Assembly: GCF_003660455.1 (NCBI RefSeq)
Contig: NZ_QZVR01000004.1
Location: 186,001-250,000 of the forward strand
Reading direction: 5' to 3'
From: Nocardioides ferulae
GTDB taxonomy: Bacteria; Actinomycetota; Actinomycetes; Propionibacteriales; Nocardioidaceae
Length of the DNA: 64,000 bases
Part shown: piece after piece, positions 9,619 to 18,379 of the stretch
Layout: every line of letters begins with the position of its first letter
Position numbering within the stretch: the stretch's first letter is position 1
The notes under the pieces: model-generated
The model's input: the letters and a program-made list of their open reading frames with translations, nothing else
What the model was told of the DNA's origin: nothing
The model's database searches: none
Translations under genes and position numbers: made by a program

Positions 9619-10248
9619 TCAGCCCGCCGACACCACGGCGTACCGCTCGTCGCGGATCGGCCCGCCCCACAGCGCGGGGTCCTCGAGCGGCCTCAGCTCG
9701 GCCTCGCGGCCGGTCGAGGCCACCAGCGCCGTGGTCTGGGCCGCGGTGAGGCCGGCCCCGGTCCACCAGGATCCTTCGATCAGCACCAGCCGGCCGCCCG
9801 GAGCGAGCAGCGCCACCCACCGGGCAAGGACGTCGGCCGGATCGGGCAGCGCCCACAGCACATGGCGCGACAGCACCACGTCGTAGGTCCCGGGGCTCAG
9901 CGGCGGGCGCGCCGCGTCGGCGCAGGTCACGCTGACGTCGGGCAGCGCTGCGGTCTTCTCGCGTGCCAGGCGCACCATCTCGCCGGAGAGGTCGAGCCCG
10001 TCGACGACGTACCCGTCGCCGGCCAAGAGGGCCGCCAGCGTGCCCGTGCCGCAGCCGAGATCGGCGACGCGCGCCGGGGCCGCCGGCAGCAGGTCGGCCA
10101 GCAGCGCCCGCCAGGCACGGCGTACCAGGGGGTCGCGAAGACCGTGGTCGGGAGCCTCGTCGAACGTTGGGGCCTGCGCGTCCCACGCAGCGGCCTGGTC
10201 GCGGGTGCTCAACCGTTCGCTGCTGTTGCCGATCGAGGAGTTGTCCAC
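9619..10248 (-). CDS. class I SAM-dependent methyltransferase
   Basis: A 209-residue cytosolic methyltransferase. The SAM-binding motif I is VADLGCGTGTLAALLA, followed by the acidic loop GLDLSGEMVRLAR. The DVVLSRHVLWALPDP motif and the LVLIEGSWW strand complete the Rossmann core. The fold resembles UbiE/methyltransferase type 11 small-molecule enzymes; the substrate is unknown. The GTG start at 10248 is supported by open frame only. The gene is convergent with the L7/L12-like gene (6-base gap) and divergent from the M15-like gene. Confidence 0.82.
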   Translation of the reverse strand: MDNSSIGNSSERLSTRDQAAAWDAQAPTFDEAPDHGLRDPLVRRAWRALLADLLPAAPARVADLGCGTGTLAALLAGDGYVVDGLDLSGEMVRLAREKTAALPDVSVTCADAARPPLSPGTYDVVLSRHVLWALPDPADVLARWVALLAPGGRLVLIEGSWWTGAGLTAAQTTALVASTGREAELRPLEDPALWGGPIRDERYAVVSAG

Positions 10249-10334
10249 CTCATGGACCCTAGGGGAGGCCTCGCCTTCGAGCGGGTGCGGCCGTGAGGAT
10301 CCGTCTCGGGGGGATCGACACAGGAGGAAGCAGC

Positions 10335-10937
10335 GTGCCGACAGAGAGTTCAGCGACCGTGGCCCGGTCCAAGGGGCGTCGGGCGCCGGCCCTGGTGGCC
10401 GTCGTCGTCCTGCTGGGGGCGCTGCTGACCGCGGCCCCGGCCTCGGCGGAGATCGAGGACTACCCGTCGTGGCAGCCCGCCACGAAGTGCCAGCCGAAGC
10501 CCAAGCCGGGCACCGCCTTCCTCGGCCGGTGGCTGGTCCGCAACCACGGCGGCTCGTTCGGCAGCATCTCGCGCTCGTGCACGAAGAAGAACGTGAGCTC
10601 CGAGCACCACGAGGGCCGGGCCTTCGACTGGAGCCTGGACGCGGCGAAGAAGGCCGACCGGCGCCGCGCCCGCGCGTTCCTCGCCCAGGTGCGCGCCACC
10701 GATGCCCGCGGCAACACCGACGCCGTCGGGCGCCGGATGGGGCTGATGTATGTCATCTGGAACGACGAGATCTACTCGGCGTGGAACGGCTACGCGCCCG
10801 AGCCCTACCTGAGCTCCTCGTGCAAGACGCGGAAGAAGTGCTCCAAGACGCTGCGTCACCGCGACCACGTGCACGTCTCGCTCACCCGGGCGGGCGGCCG
10901 GGGCAAGACCAGCTGGTTCGAGCGGCGGATGGGCTGA
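10335..10937 (+). CDS. secreted M15-like D-Ala-D-Ala peptidase-type protein
   Basis: A 200-residue exported protein. A perfect AGGAGG ribosome site (10322-10327) fixes the GTG at 10335. The signal peptide is VAVVVLLGALLTAAPASA. The mature part has SSEHHEGRAFDWSLDA, giving a His and Asp as zinc ligands, and HRDHVHVSL near the end, giving the third zinc His. This is the M15/VanY-like pattern. Four Cys residues may form two disulfides. It probably cleaves or binds peptidoglycan peptides outside the membrane. The general base Glu/Asp is not obvious, so catalysis is inferred. Confidence 0.75.
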   Translation: MPTESSATVARSKGRRAPALVAVVVLLGALLTAAPASAEIEDYPSWQPATKCQPKPKPGTAFLGRWLVRNHGGSFGSISRSCTKKNVSSEHHEGRAFDWSLDAAKKADRRRARAFLAQVRATDARGNTDAVGRRMGLMYVIWNDEIYSAWNGYAPEPYLSSSCKTRKKCSKTLRHRDHVHVSLTRAGGRGKTSWFERRMG

Positions 10938-10961
10938 GCCGCAGCCCACGGCCGCCGTCGG

Positions 10962-11873
10962 TCAGGAGGCGGCCCGGCGGGCCTGCAACCGCCGCTGCTT
11001 GGCCACGAACCGCACCGACGCCCGCTGGGTGAACCCGGGTGCCCACCGACCGACCCGCCAGATCACCCGGGCGGTGCGCGGCGTGACCAGCATCGCCCGG
11101 TCGCTGCGTACCGCCTCGAGCACCTGCGCGGCGAGCACGTCGGGGTCGAGCGGACGGCGTACCCCCTGACCCTTGAGGTAGTAGTCGCGCCCGTGGAAGC
11201 GCCCGAGGTGGCCCTTCTCCAGGATCGGGGTCTCGACCGCCGAGGGACACACGACCGTGACGCCGACGCCCTTCGCGGCGGCCTCGGAGCGCAGCGCGAG
11301 CGACAGCCCGACCACCGCGTGCTTGGTCGCGACGTAGCTGGTGATCAGCCCGGCGGCCATCAGCCCGCCCATCGAGGCGGTGTTGACGATCTGACCGCCC
11401 CAGCCGTCGCTGCCGTCGGTGCTGTCGGCCGGGGTGGTGCGGGCCTGGCGGAGCATGAGCGGGTACGCCGCGGCGACGCCGTGCACCACGCCGCGCACGT
11501 TGACGTCGATGATCGCGTCCCACTGCGCGAGGGTGAGGTCCTCGGTCTCGCCGCCGAAGGTGATGCCGGCGTTGTTGAACAGCAGGTCGAGCCGGCCGCT
11601 GCGGGCGGCGGTCTCGTCGACGAGCGCCTGCACCGCGGCGCCGTCGGTGACGTCGAGGCGCGCGGCGCGGGCGGTGCCGGGGCCGGGGGCGGCCGCGGCG
11701 ACCCGGGCCGCGGCCACCTCATCGAGGTCGGCGGCGACCACGTCGGCGCCGGCGGCGGTCAGGGCGCGGACCAGCGCGGCACCGATGCCGGAGCCGGCCC
11801 CGGTCACCAGGGCGGTGCGGCCCCGGATGCGGTCGGGTGCGGTCGGGTCGGCCTGGAGTCGCGGCGTCGGCAT
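10962..11873 (-). CDS. short-chain dehydrogenase/reductase
   Basis: An SDR of about 303 residues. The NAD(P) motif TGAGSGIG is at residue ~27, and the NNAG motif at LLFNNAGITFGG. The catalytic Ser is in VNTASMGG and the catalytic Tyr-Lys pair in SYVATKHAV. An Asp after the second strand (VVAADLDE) favours NAD(H). The C-terminal tail is longer and more basic than in the minimal SDR and may contact membrane or substrate. ATG 11873 was chosen; an in-frame GTG at 11894 is possible. The substrate cannot be called. Confidence 0.87.
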   Translation of the reverse strand: MPTPRLQADPTAPDRIRGRTALVTGAGSGIGAALVRALTAAGADVVAADLDEVAAARVAAAAPGPGTARAARLDVTDGAAVQALVDETAARSGRLDLLFNNAGITFGGETEDLTLAQWDAIIDVNVRGVVHGVAAAYPLMLRQARTTPADSTDGSDGWGGQIVNTASMGGLMAAGLITSYVATKHAVVGLSLALRSEAAAKGVGVTVVCPSAVETPILEKGHLGRFHGRDYYLKGQGVRRPLDPDVLAAQVLEAVRSDRAMLVTPRTARVIWRVGRWAPGFTQRASVRFVAKQRRLQARRAAS

Positions 11874-11935
11874 GCCCCGGAGTGTGGCAGGCACCGACCG
11901 GTCACGTCACGGGGTCTATGAGAATCTCTCGGTGA

Positions 11936-11988
11936 CTTCCCACGCGTTGTTGTCGCTTCCCACGCGCAGCAACGCGTGGGAAGCGACA
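11936..11988. repeat. three-arm inverted repeat with two alternative hairpins
   Basis: The 3' arm CAACGCGTGGGAAG (11970-11983) can pair perfectly with CTTCCCACGCGTTG (11936-11949). It can also form part of a 16-bp perfect stem between 11951-11966 and 11973-11988 with a 6-base loop. The two pairings exclude each other. The element lies beyond the 3' end of the citrate synthase gene. Confidence 0.8.
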
Positions 11989-11990
11989 GG

Positions 11991-12010
11991 ATCGCCGGAT
12001 ATCCGGCGAT
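11991..12010 (-). terminator. 20-bp perfect palindrome at the end of citrate synthase
   Basis: ATCGCCGGAT followed by ATCCGGCGAT forms a perfect palindrome directly abutting the citrate synthase stop codon (12011-12013). Together with the adjacent hairpin it probably ends transcription. Confidence 0.55.
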
Positions 12011-13117
12011 TCAGCCGGCCCAGCCGTCGCGCCAGCCGGAGACGCTGTCGGCCGGGCGCGGCGCCGGGCCGGCGTACTTCGCCGACGGCCGGACCAGGCG
12101 GCCGGTGCGCTTCTGCTCCAGGATGTGCGCCGACCAGCCGCCGGTGCGGGCGCAGGTGAACATCGAGGTGAACATCGGGGCGGGCACCTCGGCGAAGTCG
12201 AGCACGATCGCCGCCCAGAACTCCACGTTCGTCTCCAGCACCCGGTCGGGACGCCGCTCGCGCAGCTCGGCGAGCGCGGCCTGCTCGAGCGCCTCGGCCA
12301 CCTCGTAGCGCGGCGCGTCCAGCTCGCGAGCGGTGCGTCGCAGCACCCGCGCGCGGGGGTCCTCGGCGCGGTAGACCCGGTGGCCGAAGCCCATCAGCCG
12401 CTCGCCGTCGTCGAGCAGCTGCTTGACGTAGCCGCGGGCGTCCCCGTCGCGCTGCTCGACCTCCTCGATCATGTGCAGCACCCGCGACGGCGCGCCGCCG
12501 TGCAGCGGCCCGCTCATCGCGCCGATCGCACCCGACAGCGCGGCGGCGACGTCGGCGCCGGTCGAGGTGATCACCCGGGCGGTGAACGTGGAGGCGTTCA
12601 TGCCGTGCTCGGCCGCCGAGGACCAGTAGGCGTCGATCGCCTTCACGTGACGCGGGTCGGCCTCGCCCTTCCAGCGGATCAGGAACTTCTCGGCCAGCGT
12701 GCTGCCCTCGTCGATGACCTTCTGCGGCACCAGCGGCCGGTCCAGCCCGCGCGCGGACTGCGCGGCGTACGACAGCACCATCACCGCGACCCGGCCGAGC
12801 TCCTCGCGGGCCTCCTCGTCGCTGATGTCGTAGGTCGGGCGGAACCCGAACGCCGGCGCCAGCATCGCGATCGCCGCCTGCACGTCGACGCGCACGTCGC
12901 CGGTGCGGACCGGGATGTTGTGCGCCTCGGCCGGCGCCAGGCCGGGGTCGTAGGCGCCGTCGATCAGCAGCCCCCACACGTTCTCGAACGGCACCCGGCC
13001 GACCAGGTCCTCGATGTCGACCCCGCGATAGCGCAGGGCGGAGCCCTCCTTGTCGGGCTCGGCGATCTCGGTCTCGAAGGCGACGACACCTTCCAGTCCG
13101 TGCTGGACCTCGGTCAT
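12011..13117 (-). CDS. citrate synthase (short actinobacterial type)
   Basis: A 368-residue citrate synthase that condenses acetyl-CoA and oxaloacetate at the head of the TCA cycle. The catalytic histidines are visible in GPLHGGAPSRVLHMI and FGHRVYRAEDPRARVL. The third catalytic position, Asp in the NVDFYSG segment of E. coli GltA, is Glu here (NVEFWAAIV). The protein may therefore belong to a subgroup with altered chemistry, or act as a methylcitrate-type enzyme. ATG 13117 follows an AAAGGAG ribosome site. It is divergent from pdxH across a 215-base promoter region. Confidence 0.88.
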   Translation of the reverse strand: MTEVQHGLEGVVAFETEIAEPDKEGSALRYRGVDIEDLVGRVPFENVWGLLIDGAYDPGLAPAEAHNIPVRTGDVRVDVQAAIAMLAPAFGFRPTYDISDEEAREELGRVAVMVLSYAAQSARGLDRPLVPQKVIDEGSTLAEKFLIRWKGEADPRHVKAIDAYWSSAAEHGMNASTFTARVITSTGADVAAALSGAIGAMSGPLHGGAPSRVLHMIEEVEQRDGDARGYVKQLLDDGERLMGFGHRVYRAEDPRARVLRRTARELDAPRYEVAEALEQAALAELRERRPDRVLETNVEFWAAIVLDFAEVPAPMFTSMFTCARTGGWSAHILEQKRTGRLVRPSAKYAGPAPRPADSVSGWRDGWAG

Positions 13118-13332
13118 GGCGACTCCTTTGTCGGTGCGGCCCCGCGCAGGGGCCCGAGTGGGGCGAGGGGCGCTGCGGACGGCGTGGCGGAGCAGGCGAC
13201 GGCTCCGGTCCGCGGACCCCGCGGCATTGTGCACTGTCGGTGCCTGAACGCGTGCGGGCGGTCTGCACGGTTTGCCGCTCGGTTGCTGCATGGCTGGGCG
13301 GCGGGTGGGGGCCGGGTGGGAGAGTGGGGCCC

Positions 13333-14007
13333 ATGGACGACGCACTGCCGGACGCTTCCGGGACCAGGCTCCCCGACCTCGCCGCGCTGCGCGAGGAGTA
13401 CGCCGCGGGGGGCCTGGTCGAGGCCGACCTGGCCGCCGACCCGATCGCGATGTTCCGCCGCTGGCTGACCGAGGCCCTCGCGGCCGGGGTGCACGAGCCG
13501 AACGCGATGGTGGTCTCGACGGTCTCGCCCGACGGCTGGCCCTCGTCGCGGCTGATCCTGCTCAAGGGCGTGGAGGAGCGCGGGTTCGTCTTCTTCACCA
13601 ACACCGCCTCCCGCAAGGGCGCCGACCTCGCGGCCAACCCCCGCTGCGCGCTGCTGTTCCCGTGGCACGCGCTGGAGCGGCAGGTCCGGGTCGACGGCCT
13701 CGCCGAGCCGCTTCCGGCCGCCGACGTCGCGGCCTACTTCGCCGTGCGCCCGCGAGGCTCCCAGCTGGGGGCCTGGGCCTCCCACCAGTCGCGGCCGGTG
13801 GCCGGGCGCGAGGAGCTCGCGGCGGCGTACGCCGAGGTGTCGGCGCGGTTCGACGGCGTCGACGTGCCGGTGCCGGAGGAGTGGGGCGGCTACCTGGTGC
13901 GCCCCGAGGTGGTCGAGTTCTGGCAGGGCCGGCCCGGGCGGATGCACGACCGGCTGGTCTACCGCCGAGCGGGCGACGGCTGGACCACCGGCCGGCTGGC
14001 CCCCTGA
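13333..14007 (+). CDS. pdxH: pyridoxamine 5'-phosphate oxidase
   Basis: A 224-residue FMN enzyme that oxidises pyridoxamine or pyridoxine phosphate to PLP. The FMN-binding signatures SSRLILLKGVEERGFVFFTN and SRKGADLAANPRCALLFPW are clear. The region LGAWASHQSRPVAGREEL matches the PNPOx dimer and substrate loop. The C-terminal EFWQGRPGRMHDRLVYRR to GWTTGRLAP is the hallmark PdxH ending. The length is normal for the family. ATG 13333 was chosen for the domain start; no strong ribosome site is seen. Confidence 0.95.
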   Translation: MDDALPDASGTRLPDLAALREEYAAGGLVEADLAADPIAMFRRWLTEALAAGVHEPNAMVVSTVSPDGWPSSRLILLKGVEERGFVFFTNTASRKGADLAANPRCALLFPWHALERQVRVDGLAEPLPAADVAAYFAVRPRGSQLGAWASHQSRPVAGREELAAAYAEVSARFDGVDVPVPEEWGGYLVRPEVVEFWQGRPGRMHDRLVYRRAGDGWTTGRLAP

Positions 14008-14045
14008 CCGCCGGTCTCGCCGACCGCAGCGGTCGGCCCGCACCA

Positions 14046-14115
14046 TGTAACGCGGTGTCCAGGCAACTGGTGCGGTGGCCGGACACCGCGGAAGTCGCCC
14101 GGACACCGCGTTACA
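14046..14115. repeat. three-arm inverted repeat
   Basis: TGTAACGCGGTGTCC (14046-14060) is complementary to GGACACCGCGTTACA (14101-14115) over 15 bases. Its inner 10 bases also pair with a second copy at 14081-14090. Two hairpins of different loop size compete for one 5' arm. The element sits between pdxH and the ABC exporter. Confidence 0.8.
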
Positions 14116-14179
14116 GCCGGCGCGGCGGCGTGAACCGGCGCGACCTGTCCCGATCCGACCCACCCCCAGGAGGCCCGAG

Positions 14180-15916
14180 GTGCTGCTCCGCCTGTTCCGC
14201 GAGAACCTGGTGCGGCCTTATCGTCGACCCCTGGCCGCGGTGGTCGTGCTCCAGTTCGTCTCGACGGTGGCGATGCTCTATCTGCCCAGCCTCAACGCCG
14301 ACATCATCGACGAGGGGGTGGCCAAGGGCGACACCGGCTACATCGTGCGCACCGGCGCGGTGATGCTCACCGTGTCGCTCGTCCAGATCGCCTGCTCGAT
14401 CACCGCGGTCTGGTTCTCCTCGCGCAGCGCGATGGGGTTCGGCCGCGACCTGCGCGCCGCCGTCTTCCACCGGGTCGGCTCGTTCTCCGCGCGCGAGGTG
14501 GCCCAGTTCGGCGCCCCCTCGCTGATCACCCGCACCACCAACGACGTCCAGCAGCTGCAGATGCTGGCGCTGATGACCTGCACGATGGCGGTCAGCGTCC
14601 CGATCATGATGGTCGGCGGGGTGCTGATGGCGATGCGGGAGGACCTCGGCCTCTCCTGGCTGCTGGCGGTCGTGGTGCCCGCACTGTTCCTCGCCGTCGG
14701 GCTCGTCGTCTCCCAGATGGTGCCGAGCTTCCGGCTGGTCCAGGAGCGCCTCGACGAGGTGAACCGGGTGCTGCGCGAGCAGCTCGCCGGCATCCGTGTG
14801 GTGCGCGCGTTCGTGCGCGAGCCGCAGGAGACCGCCCGGTTCGCCCGCGCCAACGACGGACTGACCGAGGTGTCCGTGCGCGCCGGCCGCTGGATGGCCA
14901 CGATGTTCCCGCTGGTGATGCTGGTCGTGAACGTCTCCAGCGTCGCGGTGATCTGGTTCGGCGGCCACCGGGTCGACGACGGCAGCATGGAGGTCGGGGC
15001 CCTGACCGCGTTCCTGGCCTACCTGATGCAGATCCTGATGTCGGTGATGATGGGCACGTTCATGCTGATGATGGTGCCCCGCTCCGCGGTGTGCGCCGAC
15101 CGGGTCGCCGAGGTGCTCGACACCCGCTCCACCGTGGTGCCGCCCGCCGACCCGGTGCGCGACGTCGACCTGCACGGGCACCTCGAGCTCGACGCGGTCG
15201 GCTTCACCTATCCGGGGGCCGAGCACCCCGTGCTCGACGGGGTCAGCCTCAGTGCCGGGCCCGGCCAGACCGTCGCGGTCATCGGCTCGACCGGCGCCGG
15301 CAAGACCACGCTGTTGAACCTCGTGCCGCGGCTCTTCGACGCGACCTCCGGAGCGGTCCTGGTCGACGGCGTCGACGTGCGCCGGCTCGACCCCGAGCTG
15401 CTGTGGGCGCGGATCGGTCTCGTGCCCCAGCGCGCGTTCCTGTTCACCGGCACCGTCGCCGAGAACCTGCGCCACGGCCGCCGTGACGCGACCGACGAGG
15501 AGCTCTGGCACGCCCTCGAGGTCGCCCAGGCGCGCGACTTCGTCGAGCGGATGCCCGGCGGCCTCGACGCGCCGATCACCCAGGGCGGCACCAACGTCTC
15601 CGGTGGCCAGCGGCAACGGCTCGCGATCGCCCGGGCGCTGGTACGCCGCCCCGAGATCTACCTGTTCGACGACGCGTTCTCGGCGCTCGACCTCGCCACC
15701 GACGCCCGGCTCCGCGCGGCACTGCGCCCCGAGACCAGGCAGTCGACGGTGCTGATCGTGGCGCAGCGGGTCTCGACCATCCGCGACGCCGACCTGATCC
15801 TCGTGCTCGAGGGCGGCGTGGTCGTGGGACGCGGCACGCACGCCGAGCTGCTCGCCGACAACCCGACGTACCAGGAGATCGTCGCCTCGCAGCTGAGCGC
15901 GGAGGAGGCGGCATGA
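14180..15916 (+). CDS. ABC exporter half-transporter, degenerate ATP site
   Basis: A 578-residue type IV ABC exporter half: six membrane helices (residues ~20-300) fused to an ATPase. Walker A is GSTGAGKTT (about residue 368), the signature NVSGGQRQ (about 473), and Walker [13 protein letters not shown] (about 494). The position of the catalytic Glu is Asp, the mark of the degenerate site in heterodimeric exporters such as TM287/288. GTG 14180 has a perfect AGGAGG 7 bases upstream; longer in-frame starts run into the repeat element. It overlaps the partner gene by 4 bases. The substrate (drug or lipid) is unknown. Confidence 0.92.
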   Translation: MLLRLFRENLVRPYRRPLAAVVVLQFVSTVAMLYLPSLNADIIDEGVAKGDTGYIVRTGAVMLTVSLVQIACSITAVWFSSRSAMGFGRDLRAAVFHRVGSFSAREVAQFGAPSLITRTTNDVQQLQMLALMTCTMAVSVPIMMVGGVLMAMREDLGLSWLLAVVVPALFLAVGLVVSQMVPSFRLVQERLDEVNRVLREQLAGIRVVRAFVREPQETARFARANDGLTEVSVRAGRWMATMFPLVMLVVNVSSVAVIWFGGHRVDDGSMEVGALTAFLAYLMQILMSVMMGTFMLMMVPRSAVCADRVAEVLDTRSTVVPPADPVRDVDLHGHLELDAVGFTYPGAEHPVLDGVSLSAGPGQTVAVIGSTGAGKTTLLNLVPRLFDATSGAVLVDGVDVRRLDPELLWARIGLVPQRAFLFTGTVAENLRHGRRDATDEELWHALEVAQARDFVERMPGGLDAPITQGGTNVSGGQRQRLAIARALVRRPEIYLFDDAFSALDLATDARLRAALRPETRQSTVLIVAQRVSTIRDADLILVLEGGVVVGRGTHAELLADNPTYQEIVASQLSAEEAA

Positions 15917-18048
15917 GTCACCCCCCGCGCGACCGCTCGCTGCGCGCCCGCCTCCGGCGCGAGCCGGCAGCAGGCGAGACCGCGCCCGCCGACCCGCCGG
16001 TCCCCGTGCCGCCCACCCCCGGGGCGGCGCCCGACGCGCCGGCCGGGCCGCCGACCGGTGCGGCGCCCGCGGCCCCGGGTGCCCCCGGCACCTTGAAGGA
16101 GACCGAGCGGATCCAGGCCGGTCCCGGCCCGGGCCACGGCCCGATGGGCAGCCGGATGGTCGGCCAGAAGGCGATGACCTTCGGCCCCTCGGCCCGCCGC
16201 CTGGTGCGCCGGCTGGCGCCCGAGCGGGGCAAGGCGATCGCGGTGGTGCTGCTCGCGATCGTCAGCGTCACCCTCACCGCCTACGGCCCGCGGCTGCTCG
16301 GGCACGCGACCGACCTGGTGTTCGAGGGGCTGTTCGGCCGCCAGCTCGGCGAGCAGCTGCCGGCGGGCACCACCAAGGAGCAGGCGGTCGCGGGGCTCGA
16401 GTCGCGCGGCGAGGAGCGGCTCGCCGACATGCTCCGCGGCATGGACGTGGTGCCCGGCGTGGGCGTCGACTTCGACGCGGTCGGACGGGTGCTGCTGCTG
16501 GTGCTGGGGGTGTACGCCGCCGCGGCGCTGCTGGCCTGGCTGCAGGGCTACCTGCTCAACGACGTCGTCCAGAGCGCCGTGCGCCGGATGCGCTCCGACG
16601 TCGAGGAGAAGGTGCACCGGATGCCGCTGCCCTACTTCGACCGCCAGCCCCGCGGCGAGCTGCTCAGCCGGGTCACCAACGACATCGACAACGTCGCGCA
16701 GACGCTCCAGCAGACGATGAGCCAGCTGCTCACCTCGCTGCTGACCGTGGTCGCGGTGATCTCGATGATGTTCTGGATCTCGCCGCTGCTGGCGCTGATC
16801 GCGTTGGTCTCGGTGCCGGTCTCGATGGTGCTGACCGCGTTGGTGATGCGCCGCTCGCAGGGCCAGTTCATCGCCCAGTGGCGGCGCACCGGCGCGCTGA
16901 ACGGCCACATCGAGGAGACCTTCTCCGGCCACGCGCTGGTCACGGTGTTCGGCCGCCGTCAGGAGGTGGAGCGGGCCTTCGCCGAGCAGAACGACGAGCT
17001 GTACGAGGCGTCGTACCGCGCCCAGTTCGTCAGCGGGCTGATCATGCCGCTGATGATGTTCGTCGGGAACCTCAACTACGTGGTGATCGCGGTGGTCGGC
17101 GGCCTGCGGGTGGCGCACGGCTCGCTGAGCCTCGGCGAGGTGCAGGCGTTCATCCAGTACACCCGCCAGTTCACCCAGCCGCTGACCGCGGTCGCGTCGA
17201 TGATGAACCTGCTGCAGTCGGGGGTGGCGTCGGCCGAGCGGGTCTTCGAGCTGCTCGACGCCGAGGAGGAGGCGCCCGACCCGGCCCCGGCCGCGGCGCC
17301 GCCGTCGCGGCGCGGCGAGGTCCGGCTCGAGCACGTGTCGTTCCGGTACGCCGCCGACGAGCCGCTGATCGAGGACCTCTCGCTGGTCGCCCGGCCGGGC
17401 CACACGGTCGCGATCGTCGGGCCGACGGGGGCGGGCAAGACCACGCTGGTGAACCTGGTGATGCGCTTCTACGAGCTCGACGCCGGACGGATCACCCTCG
17501 ACGGTGTCGACGTGACCGCCGTGCCGCGCGCGGAGCTGCGCTCGCAGATCGGCATGGTGCTGCAGGACACCTGGCTGTTCGAGGGGTCGATCCGCGAGAA
17601 CATCGCCTACGGCCGGCCGGAGGCGACCGAGGAGGAGGTGCTCGCCGCGGCGCGCGCCACGTTCGTCGACCGGTTCGTGCACGCGCTGCCCGACGGCTAC
17701 GACACGGTGGTCGACGAGGAGGGCGGCAACCTGAGCGCGGGGGAGCGGCAGCTGATCACGATCGCCCGCGCGTTCCTCGCCGACCCGGCGCTGCTGATCC
17801 TCGACGAGGCCACCAGCTCGGTCGACACCCGCACCGAGCTGCTGCTCCAGCACGCGATGGCCGCACTGCGTACCGACCGCACCTCGTTCGTGATCGCGCA
17901 CCGGCTCAGCACGATCCGCGACGCCGACCTGATCCTGGTGATGGAGTCGGGCCGCATCGTCGAGCAGGGCAGCCACGACGAGCTGCTGGCCGCCGACGGT
18001 GCCTACGCCCGGCTCTACCGCTCGCAGTTCGAGGCCGCCGTCGCCTGA
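15913..18048 (+). CDS. ABC exporter half-transporter, consensus ATP site
   Basis: The 711-residue partner of the preceding half-transporter, starting in an ATGA overlap. The first ~95 residues are an unusual Pro/Ala-rich cytosolic extension. Six membrane helices follow, with a large loop after the first helix (GLFGRQ to GVDFDAVGR). The ATPase has Walker [10 protein letters not shown] (about residue 502), the signature NLSAGERQ (about 606) and Walker [11 protein letters not shown] (about 626) with the catalytic Glu. The intact site here plus the Asp in the partner support a heterodimer. Confidence 0.92.
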   Translation: MSHPPRDRSLRARLRREPAAGETAPADPPVPVPPTPGAAPDAPAGPPTGAAPAAPGAPGTLKETERIQAGPGPGHGPMGSRMVGQKAMTFGPSARRLVRRLAPERGKAIAVVLLAIVSVTLTAYGPRLLGHATDLVFEGLFGRQLGEQLPAGTTKEQAVAGLESRGEERLADMLRGMDVVPGVGVDFDAVGRVLLLVLGVYAAAALLAWLQGYLLNDVVQSAVRRMRSDVEEKVHRMPLPYFDRQPRGELLSRVTNDIDNVAQTLQQTMSQLLTSLLTVVAVISMMFWISPLLALIALVSVPVSMVLTALVMRRSQGQFIAQWRRTGALNGHIEETFSGHALVTVFGRRQEVERAFAEQNDELYEASYRAQFVSGLIMPLMMFVGNLNYVVIAVVGGLRVAHGSLSLGEVQAFIQYTRQFTQPLTAVASMMNLLQSGVASAERVFELLDAEEEAPDPAPAAAPPSRRGEVRLEHVSFRYAADEPLIEDLSLVARPGHTVAIVGPTGAGKTTLVNLVMRFYELDAGRITLDGVDVTAVPRAELRSQIGMVLQDTWLFEGSIRENIAYGRPEATEEEVLAAARATFVDRFVHALPDGYDTVVDEEGGNLSAGERQLITIARAFLADPALLILDEATSSVDTRTELLLQHAMAALRTDRTSFVIAHRLSTIRDADLILVMESGRIVEQGSHDELLAADGAYARLYRSQFEAAVA

Positions 18049-18379
18049 CGGCCCCAGGGCCGGCCCGGGCGGGCGGTCGGGCGGGCACGGTCGGGCCATG
18101 GTGCGGTGGCGTTGGCCTCTGGTTGCGTGGCAACCCGGCGGGTGCAGGTGTGGGGACGTCGAGTCGGCGCTTGTGCAGGCATGGGGACGCCCAGCCGGCG
18201 TGGGTGCAGATCTGCGGTAGCGCCGGGTCGGCGGGGTCGGGTCGCCACTGGCGTCGCGTCCGCGCGCCCGCCCGGCTCACCCGGCATGCTGGGGTCCGGC
18301 GTGCGGTGCCGGTGACATCGCACTGCGCGGCGATGCGGAGAGGGGAGTCGATGGGCGGCGGAGACAGGGCGGACCGGGG
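18049..18379. other. gap between exporter and PucR-type regulator
   Basis: No credible gene was found in these 331 bases. The stretch contains the 31-bp direct repeats at 18142-18217. It otherwise shows high-GC sequence without a clear promoter or ribosome site for the downstream GTG. Confidence 0.6.
18142..18217. repeat. 31-bp direct repeats (about 2.4 copies)
   Basis: GTGCAG recurs at 18142, 18173 and 18204, exactly 31 bases apart. The first two units share GTGCAGG, TGGGGACG, and then GTCGGCG or GCCGGCG. The third is truncated after GTGCAGATCTGCGG. They lie 163-238 bases upstream of the PucR-type regulator and may be operator repeats. Confidence 0.7.

Noticed and set aside
14075..14179. 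Upstream extension of the first ABC exporter gene
   Set aside because: It would translate the three-arm repeat; a perfect AGGAGG fixes the GTG at 14180.
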